A stretch of 64,000 nucleotides of DNA from Bacteroidota bacterium (GTDB taxonomy: Bacteria; Bacteroidota; Ignavibacteria; Ignavibacteriales; Ignavibacteriaceae). Location: contig JAKALM010000004.1 of the NCBI GenBank assembly GCA_021824145.1, forward strand, positions 62,001 through 126,000. Reading direction: 5' to 3'. How positions within the stretch are numbered: the stretch's first letter is position 1; every line of letters begins with the position of its first letter. Below the pieces are notes generated by a model, which was not told the DNA's origin, did no database searches, and saw only the letters and a program-made list of their open reading frames with translations. The position numbers and the translations under genes were made by a program. Of the stretch, positions 17,069 through 26,369 are shown piece by piece.

Positions 17069-18898
17069 ATGAAGCAAGCAGAATATAAAATAGATAACCA
17101 ATTATTTGAAAAAATATTTAATGAAATTCCTGACCCAACTGCACTATGGACAAAGAAACCAGATGGAAAAATAATTTTAACTATGATAAATAAAGCTTCA
17201 TTACAATTAACAAATAATAGAATAAAAGATTTTATTGGATATTCTACTGAAGAATTTTTTAGCGAAAATGAAGTATTAAAAGAAACAATTGAATATGTAA
17301 TGGAAACCGGATTAAATAAAAAAATTGAATTAAAAATTAAATTAAGAACCACTGGAGAAAATAAATGGTTTTTATCGGATTATGTAAAAGTAGATGATAA
17401 TAATGTTTTAAATATTTCAAAAGATATAACTGATAGAAAAAAAGCTGAAAAAAATTTACTACATAGTGAAGAAAGACTTAGAAATCTAATTGAGAATACT
17501 GACGATATGATTTTTATTCAAGATTTTGATGGAAGATACCTTTATTACAATGGACCAAAAAAATACGGAATAACATTTGAAAATATTTATAGAAAATTTC
17601 CCAATGATTTTTTACCTCCAGAAGACTCAAAAAAAATTTTAGATAGAGTAAAATATGTTTATGAAAAGGGAGAAAGCATTATATCTGAAAATAATTTAGT
17701 ATGGAATGGCCAGAGACATTGGTTTTTAGATAATATTTATCCAATTAGGAATAAAAAAGGTGAAATTATCTCAATTGGAACAATTTCAAGATCAATAACC
17801 CAAATCAAACTTGCAGAATTTGCGTTATCTGAAAGTGAAGAAAGATATAGGATATTAGTTGAACAATCACCAGATGGAATTGGAATAATTCAAGATGGCA
17901 AAATAAAATTTATTAATAATGCAACTCTAAAATTGCTGAGAGCAGAAAATGAATCTGAAATTATTGGGCGTTCGTTTTCTGATTTTTTACCTAAAAATTT
18001 ATTAGAAGATATAAATAAATATTATAAAAGTGTAAATGTTGAATCAAAACCTCAAACAATTGAGATTAAATTTAAAACATTAACTGGCAAAATCTTTATT
18101 GTAGAAATTATTTCTAAAAAAATAATTTATAAGGGTAAAGAAGCAATTCAGTTTATTTTGAGAGATATAACAAAAAGGATTAATAATGAAATAATTCTAC
18201 GCAATTTAACTAAAAAGCTAAGATTGCTTACAACTCACATTCATGAAATTGTAGAAGAAGAAAAAAATAAAATCGCTAGAGAAATTCACGACGAACTTGG
18301 CCAAGGGCTTACAGGAATAAAGATTGATTTAACATTCATGCACGAAATGTTTGAAAGAGAAATTGATCGAGAAAAAATAAAAAACAAATTAAAATCTATG
18401 ATTGAAATAGTTGATTCAAATATAAAATCTGTAAGAAGAATATCTACGGAACTCAGACCAATAATTTTAGATAAACTTGGATTGATTGCTGCAATTGAAT
18501 GGTTGGTTGATGATATTCAAAAAAGATCGAAAATTAGATTTAACTTATTTCTGCCAAAAGAAGAAATCTTATTTGAAGAAAAACTTTCAATTGCATTATT
18601 TAGAATATTTCAAGAATCAATTACAAATATTATTCGGCATTCATTTGCAACAAAAGTTGTTATTTCAATGGTAAAAATTGATAATCATCTTTTTTTGAGA
18701 ATTAAAGACAACGGCATTGGAATAGAGCAAGAGGATATTAATAATAAAAACTCGCTTGGAATTTTTGGAATGAAAGAAAGAGTAAGGGAATTAAGAGGTT
18801 CAATAAAAATAATTGGTAAAAAGGGAATTGGTACATTAGTAACAATTGAAATTCCCATGAAAAAGAACCTAATAAAAAATGAGAAAACTAATGATTAG
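17069..18898 (+). CDS. Soluble triple-PAS sensor histidine kinase, NarX/HisKA_3 type
   Basis: Three PAS domains occupy ~10-125, ~130-250 and ~255-372, each ending in the usual 'DITxRK/ DITKR' type linker. A HisKA_3 dimerisation domain follows, with 'REIHDELGQGLTGIK' and phosphoacceptor His407. The C-terminal HATPase domain has N-box 'QESITNIIRHS' and G-box 'IKDNGIGI'. No membrane segment is seen, so it senses a cytoplasmic signal, perhaps through a PAS-bound ligand or redox state. Length 609 residues. It overlaps the following NarL-type regulator gene, its obvious cognate partner. Confidence 0.92.
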   Translation: MKQAEYKIDNQLFEKIFNEIPDPTALWTKKPDGKIILTMINKASLQLTNNRIKDFIGYSTEEFFSENEVLKETIEYVMETGLNKKIELKIKLRTTGENKWFLSDYVKVDDNNVLNISKDITDRKKAEKNLLHSEERLRNLIENTDDMIFIQDFDGRYLYYNGPKKYGITFENIYRKFPNDFLPPEDSKKILDRVKYVYEKGESIISENNLVWNGQRHWFLDNIYPIRNKKGEIISIGTISRSITQIKLAEFALSESEERYRILVEQSPDGIGIIQDGKIKFINNATLKLLRAENESEIIGRSFSDFLPKNLLEDINKYYKSVNVESKPQTIEIKFKTLTGKIFIVEIISKKIIYKGKEAIQFILRDITKRINNEIILRNLTKKLRLLTTHIHEIVEEEKNKIAREIHDELGQGLTGIKIDLTFMHEMFEREIDREKIKNKLKSMIEIVDSNIKSVRRISTELRPIILDKLGLIAAIEWLVDDIQKRSKIRFNLFLPKEEILFEEKLSIALFRIFQESITNIIRHSFATKVVISMVKIDNHLFLRIKDNGIGIEQEDINNKNSLGIFGMKERVRELRGSIKIIGKKGIGTLVTIEIPMKKNLIKNEKTND

Positions 18899-19520
18899 CA
18901 TATTAATAGCTGATGATCATCCAGTTGTTAGAGAAGGCATTAAACAGATAATTGCTAAATCTAATGAAATGAAAGTTATAGCTGAAGCTTCAAATGGCCA
19001 AGAAGTGATAGAGAAAATAAGTAAAAATAATTTTGATGTAATTATATTAGATATTGCTATGCCTGGCAGAGATGGATTTGAAGTAATTAAAGAAGTAAAA
19101 AAAATAAAACCTCAATCTGCAATATTAGTTTTAAGCATTTATCCAGAAGAACAAATTGGAATTCGAGTATTAGAAAACGGGGCATCTGGATATTTAAATA
19201 AAGAAAGCGCTCCCTCTGAATTAATTAATGCAATTAATAAAATTTATAACGGCAGAAAATATATAAGCCAAAACTTAGCTGAATCATTAGCTTCCAGAGT
19301 AATGATAAGTAAAAAACCTTATCTACATGAGAATCTTTCTAATAGAGAATATCAAATACTTTGCATGATTGCTTTGGGAAAAGAACCAAAAGAAATTGCT
19401 AACAGACTTTCAATAAGTGTAAAATCAGTAAGAACTTACAGAGAAAGAATTCATCATAAACTAATGGTAAAAAATGATGTGGAATTAACTCACTACGCAA
19501 TAAAAAACAAAATAATTTAA
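18879..19520 (+). CDS. NarL/FixJ-family response regulator
   Basis: Receiver domain (1-125) with the acidic pair in 'IADDHPVVREG', phosphoacceptor Asp58 in 'VIILDIAMPGRDG', conserved Ser ('VLSIY') and Lys ('YLNKESAP'). The C-terminal LuxR-type helix-turn-helix is at ~150-210 ('LSNREYQILCMIALGKEPKEIA', first 20 shown in part). It probably controls transcription after phosphorylation by the overlapping HisKA_3 kinase. It is the only regulator of the island with a DNA-binding output domain. ATG 18879 (overlap 20 bp) or ATG 18891 (overlap 8 bp, giving MISILIADD) could be the start; the second gives the more usual N-terminus. Confidence 0.93.
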   Translation: MRKLMISILIADDHPVVREGIKQIIAKSNEMKVIAEASNGQEVIEKISKNNFDVIILDIAMPGRDGFEVIKEVKKIKPQSAILVLSIYPEEQIGIRVLENGASGYLNKESAPSELINAINKIYNGRKYISQNLAESLASRVMISKKPYLHENLSNREYQILCMIALGKEPKEIANRLSISVKSVRTYRERIHHKLMVKNDVELTHYAIKNKII

Positions 19521-19604
19521 TCAGCTGGGGAAATCGTATTTCTTACTTTCGAACTAATTAACACCAAGAATCAATAATCAAATAAAGTCGAATTTTAATG
19601 ATTT

Positions 19605-19634
19605 ATGTTTTGTAGTCCATAGACTACAAAACAT
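19605..19634. repeat. Perfect 13-bp inverted repeat with 4-base loop
   Basis: Arms at 19605-19617 and 19622-19634 (ATGTTTTGTAGTC and its reverse complement) enclose CATA. There is no T-run after it, so it is not a standard terminator for the preceding regulator gene. It lies 60-90 bp upstream of the next receiver gene. It could be an operator for a dimeric regulator such as the adjacent NarL-type protein, or an mRNA-processing hairpin. Confidence 0.6.
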
Positions 19635-19693
19635 GTAGACTTATGCTAATTGATTATCAATAGATAATTAGATATTTAGTATTTGGAATAAAT

Positions 19694-20095
19694 ATGAGCC
19701 ATGATAAATCATTAAGCATATTAGTAATTGATGATTCTGAAATTATCCGCGAAAGGATTATAGAAATAATTTGTCGAATCAAAAAAAACATAACCATATT
19801 TCACGCAGATAATTTTAGAGAAGGTTTAAAGCAATTTATTTCCTCACCTCCAGAAATAATAATATTAGACATCCAATTGAAAGATGGAGATGGTATGGAT
19901 TTGTTAAATATTATTAAATCGCGAAGTCCCAATACGCATGTTATAATCTTAACTAACTATCCATTTCCAGTATTTAAAGATTACTGCATAAAATACGGTG
20001 CTGAATATTTTTTAGATAAATCTAACGATTTTGAAAAGCTTCAAGAAGTAATTTCAAAAATATTTATAAATCATACAACTAATAAAATAAATTAG
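19694..20095 (+). CDS. Single-domain response regulator (CheY-like)
   Basis: 133 residues, receiver domain only. Acidic pair in 'VIDDSEIIRER', phosphoacceptor Asp59 in 'IIILDIQLKDGDG', conserved Thr in 'ILTNYPF', and Lys in 'FLDKSNDFE'. No output domain, so it acts by protein contact or as a phosphorelay intermediate. It ends 1 bp before the large kinase gene, which suggests that kinase as its partner. Confidence 0.9.
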   Translation: MSHDKSLSILVIDDSEIIRERIIEIICRIKKNITIFHADNFREGLKQFISSPPEIIILDIQLKDGDGMDLLNIIKSRSPNTHVIILTNYPFPVFKDYCIKYGAEYFLDKSNDFEKLQEVISKIFINHTTNKIN

Positions 20096-20096
20096 G

Positions 20097-23000
20097 ATGA
20101 ATTCAACGCAAGAATATAATTCAGAATTTAAAAGTAACATGACAAAGACAATATTAGTTACTTTACTACTTGTCTTTTTCGGAATGAATGTTTTTCAATA
20201 TTTTAAATTTACAATATATCCAGGAATGGATATTCACCTATCAAATTTTATAACCAATATTTTCGATACAATTGCTGCTGTAGTTGCTGCATATCTGATA
20301 TTCAAAAAACAATATAAAATAAACAAGCAGCTAATTGAAGAGAATGAATTAAGAAGAAAAACAGAAATTGAACTTCATAATACAACAAAACTATATTCAA
20401 TTTTAAGTAGTATAAATCAAGCTATTGTTCACATAGATGATAAAGATAGATTACTAGAAGAAATTTGCAAAATAATAGTTGAACAGGGCAAATTTAAATT
20501 AGCTTGGATTGGCTTAATTGATGAAAAAACAAATTTTATAAGGCCAAATTATTATTATGGAGTTGTTGACGGATACCTTGATAATATAAAAATATCTTTA
20601 TCAGATGAGAAATTAAATAAAGGTCCCACAGCAAAAGCAATTTTAAGTGGTAAATATTTTATTTGTAACGATATTGAAAAAGATGAGCGAATGGCTCCAT
20701 GGAAAGATAAAGCTCTTAAACTTGGATTTAAATCTTCTGCGGCATTTGCCTTTAACTTAAAAGGGAAAATTATAGGCTCATTAAATGTTTACTCTGGTTC
20801 AGTTGGTTTTTTCAACCAAGAGGAAATAAAATTATTGAACGAAATTAGATTTGATATTTCTTATGCTCTAGATGCAATAGAATCTGAACATAATAGAAAA
20901 AAAGCTGAAGCAAAAATATTTGAAGAAAGAGAAAAATTAAAAAACATTTTAGAAACAGCACCTGCTTATGTTGCACTATTAACAACGGACTATCATTTTA
21001 ATTTTGTAAATAAATTTTTCAGAGAGCGTTTTGGTGAAGGAGATGGGAGATTTTGTTATGAATTTCTATTTAACAAAAACGAACCATGTGAAAATTGTGA
21101 AACTTATAAAGTTCTCAAAACAAATAAGATTCATGAATGGGAACGGATAGGTCCGGACGGAAGAAATTATTTTGTAAGTGATGTTCCCTTTAAGGATATA
21201 AACGGCGAAACTCTGATTTTTGAAATGGGTATTGATATTACTGAACGAAAAAGAGCAGAAACTTTATTAAAGAAAAGGGAAAGTGAACTAAAAGAAGCTC
21301 AAAGAATTGCCAAAATTGGAAGCTGGGAATGGAATGCTGAAACTGATGAAATAATTTGGTCTGAAGAATATTATAATTTATATGAATTAAATCCGAATCA
21401 AAAGCCACCAAAATATGAAGAGCATTTAAAAGTTTATACATCAGAAAGCGCTGCAAGGTTAGATGCTGCAGTAAAAAAAAGTATGAGTACTGGCGAATCT
21501 TATGAATTAGATTTGGAATTTGTACTTCCGAATAAATCTCGCAAATGGATTACAGCAAGAGGAGAAGTAAAAAGAGATTCAAATAATAAAATCATTGGAT
21601 TATCGGGAACAGTTCAAGATATAACCGATAGAAAAATTGCAGAAGAAAAAGCAATAGAATTAAATCAATTGTATCGAATAATTTTTGAAAATAATTTAGA
21701 TGGATTATTGCTTACTTCACCAGATGGCTCAATATATGATGCAAATCCAGCTGCTGAAAAAATACTAAACTATAGTAAAGAAGAAATTCTCAATATCGGA
21801 AGAAGCGGCTTACTTGAAATTAATGATCCTAAACTTGATGAATTTTTTGAAAAAAGATCTAAAAATGGTTTTGCAACTGGCGAATTAACTTTAATTCAAC
21901 GAAACGGGAAAAAAATACCTGTTGATGCATCATCAAAAATATTTTATGATAAAAATGGAGAGATAAGAACTATCTTTTCTTTCAGAGATATATCTAACCG
22001 TAAATTTCAAGAAGAAGCATTAAATAATCAACTTCATTTTTCAAGGGCTATAAATCAAATTGCCGAACTTATAATAACTCAAGAAAATTCTGAAGCAATT
22101 CTTCAAACGATAACTGAATTTATTGGAAAGACATTAGAAGTAGACCGCACATTAATTTATTCAATTTCCTTTGAAGATGAAACTTTTCAAGGATTGACAG
22201 AGTGGCTAAACCCAAATTCACTAAATGTCAAAGCAACAAAAGAAAATTATCCAATAAGTGTATTTATAAACGGTATTACTGAAATGCATAAATCACGAAG
22301 CTGGATAGAAAGTCATGCCAACGATATGAATCCAAGCTTGCTCAAAGATGGCTCAGCGCAAATTTTGCACGAACAACATCAGATAAAAAGCTTGTTGTGG
22401 TTTCCATTTCTTTTTAATCAAGACAATTTTTATTTAATAATTCTTAATCACACACAAAAACTGCATAAGTGGAAACACGAAGAATTAAATTTTCTTGTAA
22501 CCATAAGCAGACTTACAAGTATTGCTTTAATTAAAATTGAAATACTTAAAAAGAGAAATGAATATCAACAAAAATTGTTAGCAGTTTCAAATTATACAAG
22601 AAATTTAATTGAAGTAAGTTTAGACCCGCTGGTTACTATTAGTGCTGAGGGGAAAATTACGGACGTAAATAAAGCAACTGAAAAAGCTACCGGAAGATCA
22701 AGAGAACAATTGATTGGAAAAAACTTTGCCGAATTTTTTACCGAACCTGAAAAAGCTAATGAAGGATATCTAAAAGCACTAAAAGATGGATTTGTAGTAG
22801 ATTATCCACTTACTATTCAACACATATCCGGTAAATCGATTAATGTTTTATATAATGCTTCTATATACAAAAGTGAATCTGGTGAAATTCAAGGAGTGTT
22901 TGCTGCTGCAAGAGATATTACAAAGTTAAAAGAATCAGAAGAAGAAGTACAAAAAGCGTTAAATGAACTTCGGCGCTCAAACCAAGAGCTTGAGCAATTT

Positions 23001-23663
23001 GCATATATAGCATCACACGATTTGCAAGAACCATTAAGAATGATTTCTAGTTATACTCAATTGCTTGCTAACAGGTATAAAGGGAAATTAGATTCGGATG
23101 CAGATGACTTTATAAATTTTGCAGTTGATGGCGCTAATAGACTTCAAGCATTAATCCAGAGTTTGCTAGCATATTCAAGAGTAGATAGAAAAGTAAAACC
23201 GTTTGAAATAGTAAATTGTAATTCTGTTGTGCAGCAAGTGCTCGATAATTTGAAGACAACAATAGATGAAAAAAAAGCAGTAATAATTAAAGAAAATTTC
23301 CCTAAAATAATGGGAGATGAATTACAATTACTTCAGTTGTTTCAAAATTTAATTGGCAATGCCATTAAATTTTCCGGCGATAAAATCCCAATAATTAAAA
23401 TTTCTGTAACTGAGAAAGGAAATAATTGGGAATTTAGTATAAATGATAATGGGATTGGAATTGATCCACAATATTTTGAAAGAATATTTGTAATCTTTCA
23501 AAGGCTTCATTCCAGAGAAGATTATAAAGGAGTTGGCATGGGGCTAGCAATTGCAAAAAAAATAGTTGAAAAGCATGGCGGTAAAATCTGGGTAAATTCT
23601 GAGGTTGGAAAAGGGTCAACATTTTATTTTACAATTCCAAAAATAAAGGATCAAAATGAATAG
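20097..23663 (+). CDS. Large membrane-bound PAS/GAF sensor histidine kinase
   Basis: 1188 residues. Two membrane segments lie near the N-terminus (~16-37 and ~54-76). A GAF domain (~95-265) follows, then PAS domains (~280-385, ~390-515, ~520-640), a second GAF-like region (~645-805), another PAS (~820-940), HisKA ('FAYIASHDLQEPLRM', His974) and HATPase (~1070-1185, 'DNGIGIDPQYFERIF', 'GVGMGLAI'). The 'SHDLQEPLR' H-box is of the phytochrome-kinase type. The first PAS has a cysteine cluster ('FCYEFLFNKNEPCENC') that could bind metal or sense redox. The stop overlaps the next receiver gene by 8 bp. Rcp1-like receivers downstream fit this kinase class. Confidence 0.92.
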   Translation: MNSTQEYNSEFKSNMTKTILVTLLLVFFGMNVFQYFKFTIYPGMDIHLSNFITNIFDTIAAVVAAYLIFKKQYKINKQLIEENELRRKTEIELHNTTKLYSILSSINQAIVHIDDKDRLLEEICKIIVEQGKFKLAWIGLIDEKTNFIRPNYYYGVVDGYLDNIKISLSDEKLNKGPTAKAILSGKYFICNDIEKDERMAPWKDKALKLGFKSSAAFAFNLKGKIIGSLNVYSGSVGFFNQEEIKLLNEIRFDISYALDAIESEHNRKKAEAKIFEEREKLKNILETAPAYVALLTTDYHFNFVNKFFRERFGEGDGRFCYEFLFNKNEPCENCETYKVLKTNKIHEWERIGPDGRNYFVSDVPFKDINGETLIFEMGIDITERKRAETLLKKRESELKEAQRIAKIGSWEWNAETDEIIWSEEYYNLYELNPNQKPPKYEEHLKVYTSESAARLDAAVKKSMSTGESYELDLEFVLPNKSRKWITARGEVKRDSNNKIIGLSGTVQDITDRKIAEEKAIELNQLYRIIFENNLDGLLLTSPDGSIYDANPAAEKILNYSKEEILNIGRSGLLEINDPKLDEFFEKRSKNGFATGELTLIQRNGKKIPVDASSKIFYDKNGEIRTIFSFRDISNRKFQEEALNNQLHFSRAINQIAELIITQENSEAILQTITEFIGKTLEVDRTLIYSISFEDETFQGLTEWLNPNSLNVKATKENYPISVFINGITEMHKSRSWIESHANDMNPSLLKDGSAQILHEQHQIKSLLWFPFLFNQDNFYLIILNHTQKLHKWKHEELNFLVTISRLTSIALIKIEILKKRNEYQQKLLAVSNYTRNLIEVSLDPLVTISAEGKITDVNKATEKATGRSREQLIGKNFAEFFTEPEKANEGYLKALKDGFVVDYPLTIQHISGKSINVLYNASIYKSESGEIQGVFAAARDITKLKESEEEVQKALNELRRSNQELEQFAYIASHDLQEPLRMISSYTQLLANRYKGKLDSDADDFINFAVDGANRLQALIQSLLAYSRVDRKVKPFEIVNCNSVVQQVLDNLKTTIDEKKAVIIKENFPKIMGDELQLLQLFQNLIGNAIKFSGDKIPIIKISVTEKGNNWEFSINDNGIGIDPQYFERIFVIFQRLHSREDYKGVGMGLAIAKKIVEKHGGKIWVNSEVGKGSTFYFTIPKIKDQNE

Positions 23664-24099
23664 CATTACGGAAAGAGCAGTTAGAATACTTCTTGTTGAA
23701 GATAACCTAGGAGATATAAGATTAACAAAAGAAGTATTTAAAACAAGCAAGTTATTAAATCAAATTGATACTGTAACAGACGGTGAAGAGGCAATAAATT
23801 ATTTGAAGAAAAATGGGAAATATGAAAACAATAAAACTCCCGACTTAATTTTGCTTGATTTAAATCTTCCTAAAAAAGATGGAAGAGAAGTGCTAGCCGA
23901 GATTAAAACAGATATTAATTTAAGAAAGATTCCAACTGTAATATTAACAATATCAAAAGCAGAGGAAGATATAATAAAAGCATACAATCTATACGCAAAT
24001 TGCTATATAACTAAGCCAATTGATTTAGAACAGTTTAACAAAGTAATAAAGTCGATTGAAGAATTCTGGTTTACTATAGTTAAGCTTCCATCAGATTAA
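23656..24099 (+). CDS. Rcp1-like single-domain response regulator
   Basis: 147 residues. Acidic pair in 'LLVEDNLGDIRLT', the insertion 'LKKNGKYENNKTPDLILLDL' (20 residues) typical of phytochrome-partner Rcp1 receivers, phosphoacceptor Asp68, 'ILTISKAEED' and Lys in 'YITKPID'. The C-terminal 'IEEFWFTIVKLPS' resembles the Rcp1 dimer helix. It overlaps the preceding kinase by 8 bp; that kinase has the same H-box class as phytochrome kinases, so they are likely partners. Confidence 0.92.
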   Translation: MNSITERAVRILLVEDNLGDIRLTKEVFKTSKLLNQIDTVTDGEEAINYLKKNGKYENNKTPDLILLDLNLPKKDGREVLAEIKTDINLRKIPTVILTISKAEEDIIKAYNLYANCYITKPIDLEQFNKVIKSIEEFWFTIVKLPSD

Positions 24100-24113
24100 A
24101 AACGAAAGTAAAT

Positions 24114-25910
24114 ATGTTTGATCAATTAAAAATATTATTAGTTGAAGACAGTCCTGGCGATGCAAGATTAATTGAAGAAATGTTGAAGGAATCTAATCTT
24201 GCACAGTTTGTTATTCAAAAGGCAAGGCTTAAAAAGGAAGCATTTGAGCTTATAAAAAATAATTCATTTGATGCTATCCTTTTAGATTTGAATTTACCCG
24301 ATAGCTATGGAATAGAAACTTGTATGTCATTCGTAAAAGAATTTCCACAAATTCCAATTGTTGTATTAACAGGAAATGAAAGTGAACAGATTGGCGAAGA
24401 AGCTTTGATTTATGGTGCTCAAGATTATTTAATAAAAGGTCAAGTTGATAACAGGCCATTATCTAGAGCTTTAAGATTCAGCATTGAAAGATTTAAAATA
24501 CAGAAAAAACTAAAGGAAAGTGAAACAAGATTTAGAACAATTATCGAAAAGAATGACGACGGAATTATAATTATTGATAAACAAAACATAATTAAATTCG
24601 TCAATCCAGCTGCAGAAAAATTATTTAATAAATCTCAAGAAAAATTAATAAATGAAACATTCATATACCCAATTATTGAAGAAAAACCATATGAAATAGA
24701 AATAACAAGAAATCACCACGATACTAGATATGCCGAAATAAGCATTGTAATTATTGATTGGGAAAATACTCCAATGTATTTACTTACCCTTCATGATATA
24801 ACAGAAAGAAAAAACGCTGAAAACTTATTAAGAGAAAGTGAAGAGAGATTTAGATTAATATCAGAAAACTCGTTAGACTTTATAAGTATGATAAGTGAAA
24901 ATGGATCATTTGTTTATGCAAGCCCTTCTTTTGAAATTCTTCTTGGATACCCCATAAGAGAACTTTATAAAAAAAGTTTATTTGAATTGATTAACGAAGA
25001 AGACTATAAAAAAATTTCAAACTGGAAAAATAAAGTGCAGGAAAAATATAGAATTATTGATTCCAAAGGGAACTGGCACTGGATGGAAGGATCAAGTTAT
25101 ACAATTTTATGGAAGCATCAAACTTTTATAATTTCTGTATCTCGCGATATTACTGAAAGAATTTCTGCTGAAAATGAAATTAAAAAATTAAATTCAGAAC
25201 TTGAAGAAAGAGTAATTCAAAGAACTGCCGAACTGGAAGCTGCAAATAAGGAACTTGAATCTTTCAGTTTCTCGGTTTCACATGATTTGCGTGCACCTTT
25301 AAGATCAATTGATGGTTTTAGTAAAATATTGATGGAGGATTATAAAGAAAAATTAGACGCAACCGGACAAGATTACCTTAATCGTGTTAGGCAAGCAACA
25401 CTCAGAATGTCTGATCTTATCGATGATTTTTTAAAACTATCGAGAATTACAAGGGCAGAACTGGTAAGAACAAAAGTAAACTTGAGTGAGATAGCTAGAG
25501 AATATCTAAATGAATTAAAAAATTCTCATCCAGAAAGAAAAGTAACATTTAAAATTGAACCTAATCTATATGTAAATGCCGATAATCAGCTCATGAAAAT
25601 TATGATGGAAAATCTACTGGGTAATTCGTGGAAATTTACAAGAAATCATTCAGAAGCAGTAATTGAGATTGGTTCATATGAAAACAAAGAAGGGAAAATA
25701 TTTTTTGTTAAAGATGATGGCGCCGGATTTAATATGGCATATGCCAGTAAACTCTTTACACCATTCGAGCGGCTTCATCCAGCAGTTGAATATGAGGGAA
25801 CAGGAATAGGGCTAGCGACAGTTCATAGAATTGTTACTAGACACGGCGGGAAAATTTGGGCAGAGGGAGAAGTGGAAAAAGGGGCAACAATTAGTTTTAT
25901 TTTACCATGA
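24114..25910 (+). CDS. Hybrid sensor kinase: receiver-PAS-PAS-HisKA-HATPase
   Basis: 598 residues, no membrane segment. N-terminal receiver (~1-125, 'LLVEDSPGDARLI', Asp58), PAS (~138-240), PAS (~243-350), a coiled-coil ('LNSELEERVIQRTAELEAAN' region, ~350-375), HisKA with 'VSHDLRAPLRSI' (His390) and HATPase (~470-598, 'VKDDGAGF', 'GTGIGLATV'). The coiled-coil and H-box are typical of bacteriophytochrome-like kinases. The receiver at the N-terminus means that phosphorylation can gate the kinase, so it may be a downstream node of the preceding kinase. It starts 14 bp after the preceding receiver gene. Confidence 0.92.
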   Translation: MFDQLKILLVEDSPGDARLIEEMLKESNLAQFVIQKARLKKEAFELIKNNSFDAILLDLNLPDSYGIETCMSFVKEFPQIPIVVLTGNESEQIGEEALIYGAQDYLIKGQVDNRPLSRALRFSIERFKIQKKLKESETRFRTIIEKNDDGIIIIDKQNIIKFVNPAAEKLFNKSQEKLINETFIYPIIEEKPYEIEITRNHHDTRYAEISIVIIDWENTPMYLLTLHDITERKNAENLLRESEERFRLISENSLDFISMISENGSFVYASPSFEILLGYPIRELYKKSLFELINEEDYKKISNWKNKVQEKYRIIDSKGNWHWMEGSSYTILWKHQTFIISVSRDITERISAENEIKKLNSELEERVIQRTAELEAANKELESFSFSVSHDLRAPLRSIDGFSKILMEDYKEKLDATGQDYLNRVRQATLRMSDLIDDFLKLSRITRAELVRTKVNLSEIAREYLNELKNSHPERKVTFKIEPNLYVNADNQLMKIMMENLLGNSWKFTRNHSEAVIEIGSYENKEGKIFFVKDDGAGFNMAYASKLFTPFERLHPAVEYEGTGIGLATVHRIVTRHGGKIWAEGEVEKGATISFILP

Positions 25911-25911
25911 T

Positions 25912-25918
25912 AAGGAGG
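25912..25918 (+). promoter_or_regulatory. Strong ribosome-binding site (AAGGAGG)
   Basis: AAGGAGG five bases before the ATG at 25924, just after the stop of the hybrid kinase gene. It fixes the start of the following receiver gene, against longer in-frame readings that would begin at 25831 inside the kinase. Such a strong site is unusual in this window. Confidence 0.85.
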
Positions 25919-25923
25919 CAAGG

Positions 25924-26367
25924 ATGTTTACAAAATCGATTTTACTTGTAGAGGATAATCCCGATGATGAGGCTTTGGCATTGCGAGCATTTGGCAGCAG
26001 TAATTTTCCACATCCATTAAGAGTTGTGCATGATGGGAAAGAGGCTATTGATTATTTATTGTGTACCGGCGGTTTTTCAAATAGAAATCCTAACGAAATG
26101 CCGGCGTTAATTATGTTAGATTTAAAACTACCAAAAGTAGCTGGATTAAAAGTCTTGCAAGTTGTTCGAACACATGAAAGGACTAAAATGGTTCCAGTAG
26201 TAATATTGACTTCTTCAAAAGAAGAAAAGGATGTATTAAACGCATATTCACTTGGTGCAAATAGTTACATCAGGAAACCAATTAGATTTGAGGATTTTGT
26301 TGATACTATAAAAGAGATTGGCAAATATTGGCTGCGATTTAATGAACTTCCGCAAAACTTAGGATAA
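25924..26367 (+). CDS. Rcp1-like single-domain response regulator
   Basis: 147 residues from the ATG at 25924. Acidic pair in 'LLVEDNPDDEALA', phosphoacceptor Asp66 in 'IMLDLKLPKVAG', 'ILTSSKEEKDV' and Lys in 'YIRKPIRFEDF'. The ending 'IGKYWLRFNELP' is again the Rcp1 pattern. It lies 13 bp after one hybrid kinase and 2 bp before another, so it is well placed to shuttle phosphate between them. It is a paralogue of the receiver at 23656-24099. Confidence 0.92.
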   Translation: MFTKSILLVEDNPDDEALALRAFGSSNFPHPLRVVHDGKEAIDYLLCTGGFSNRNPNEMPALIMLDLKLPKVAGLKVLQVVRTHERTKMVPVVILTSSKEEKDVLNAYSLGANSYIRKPIRFEDFVDTIKEIGKYWLRFNELPQNLG

Positions 26368-26369
26368 AT

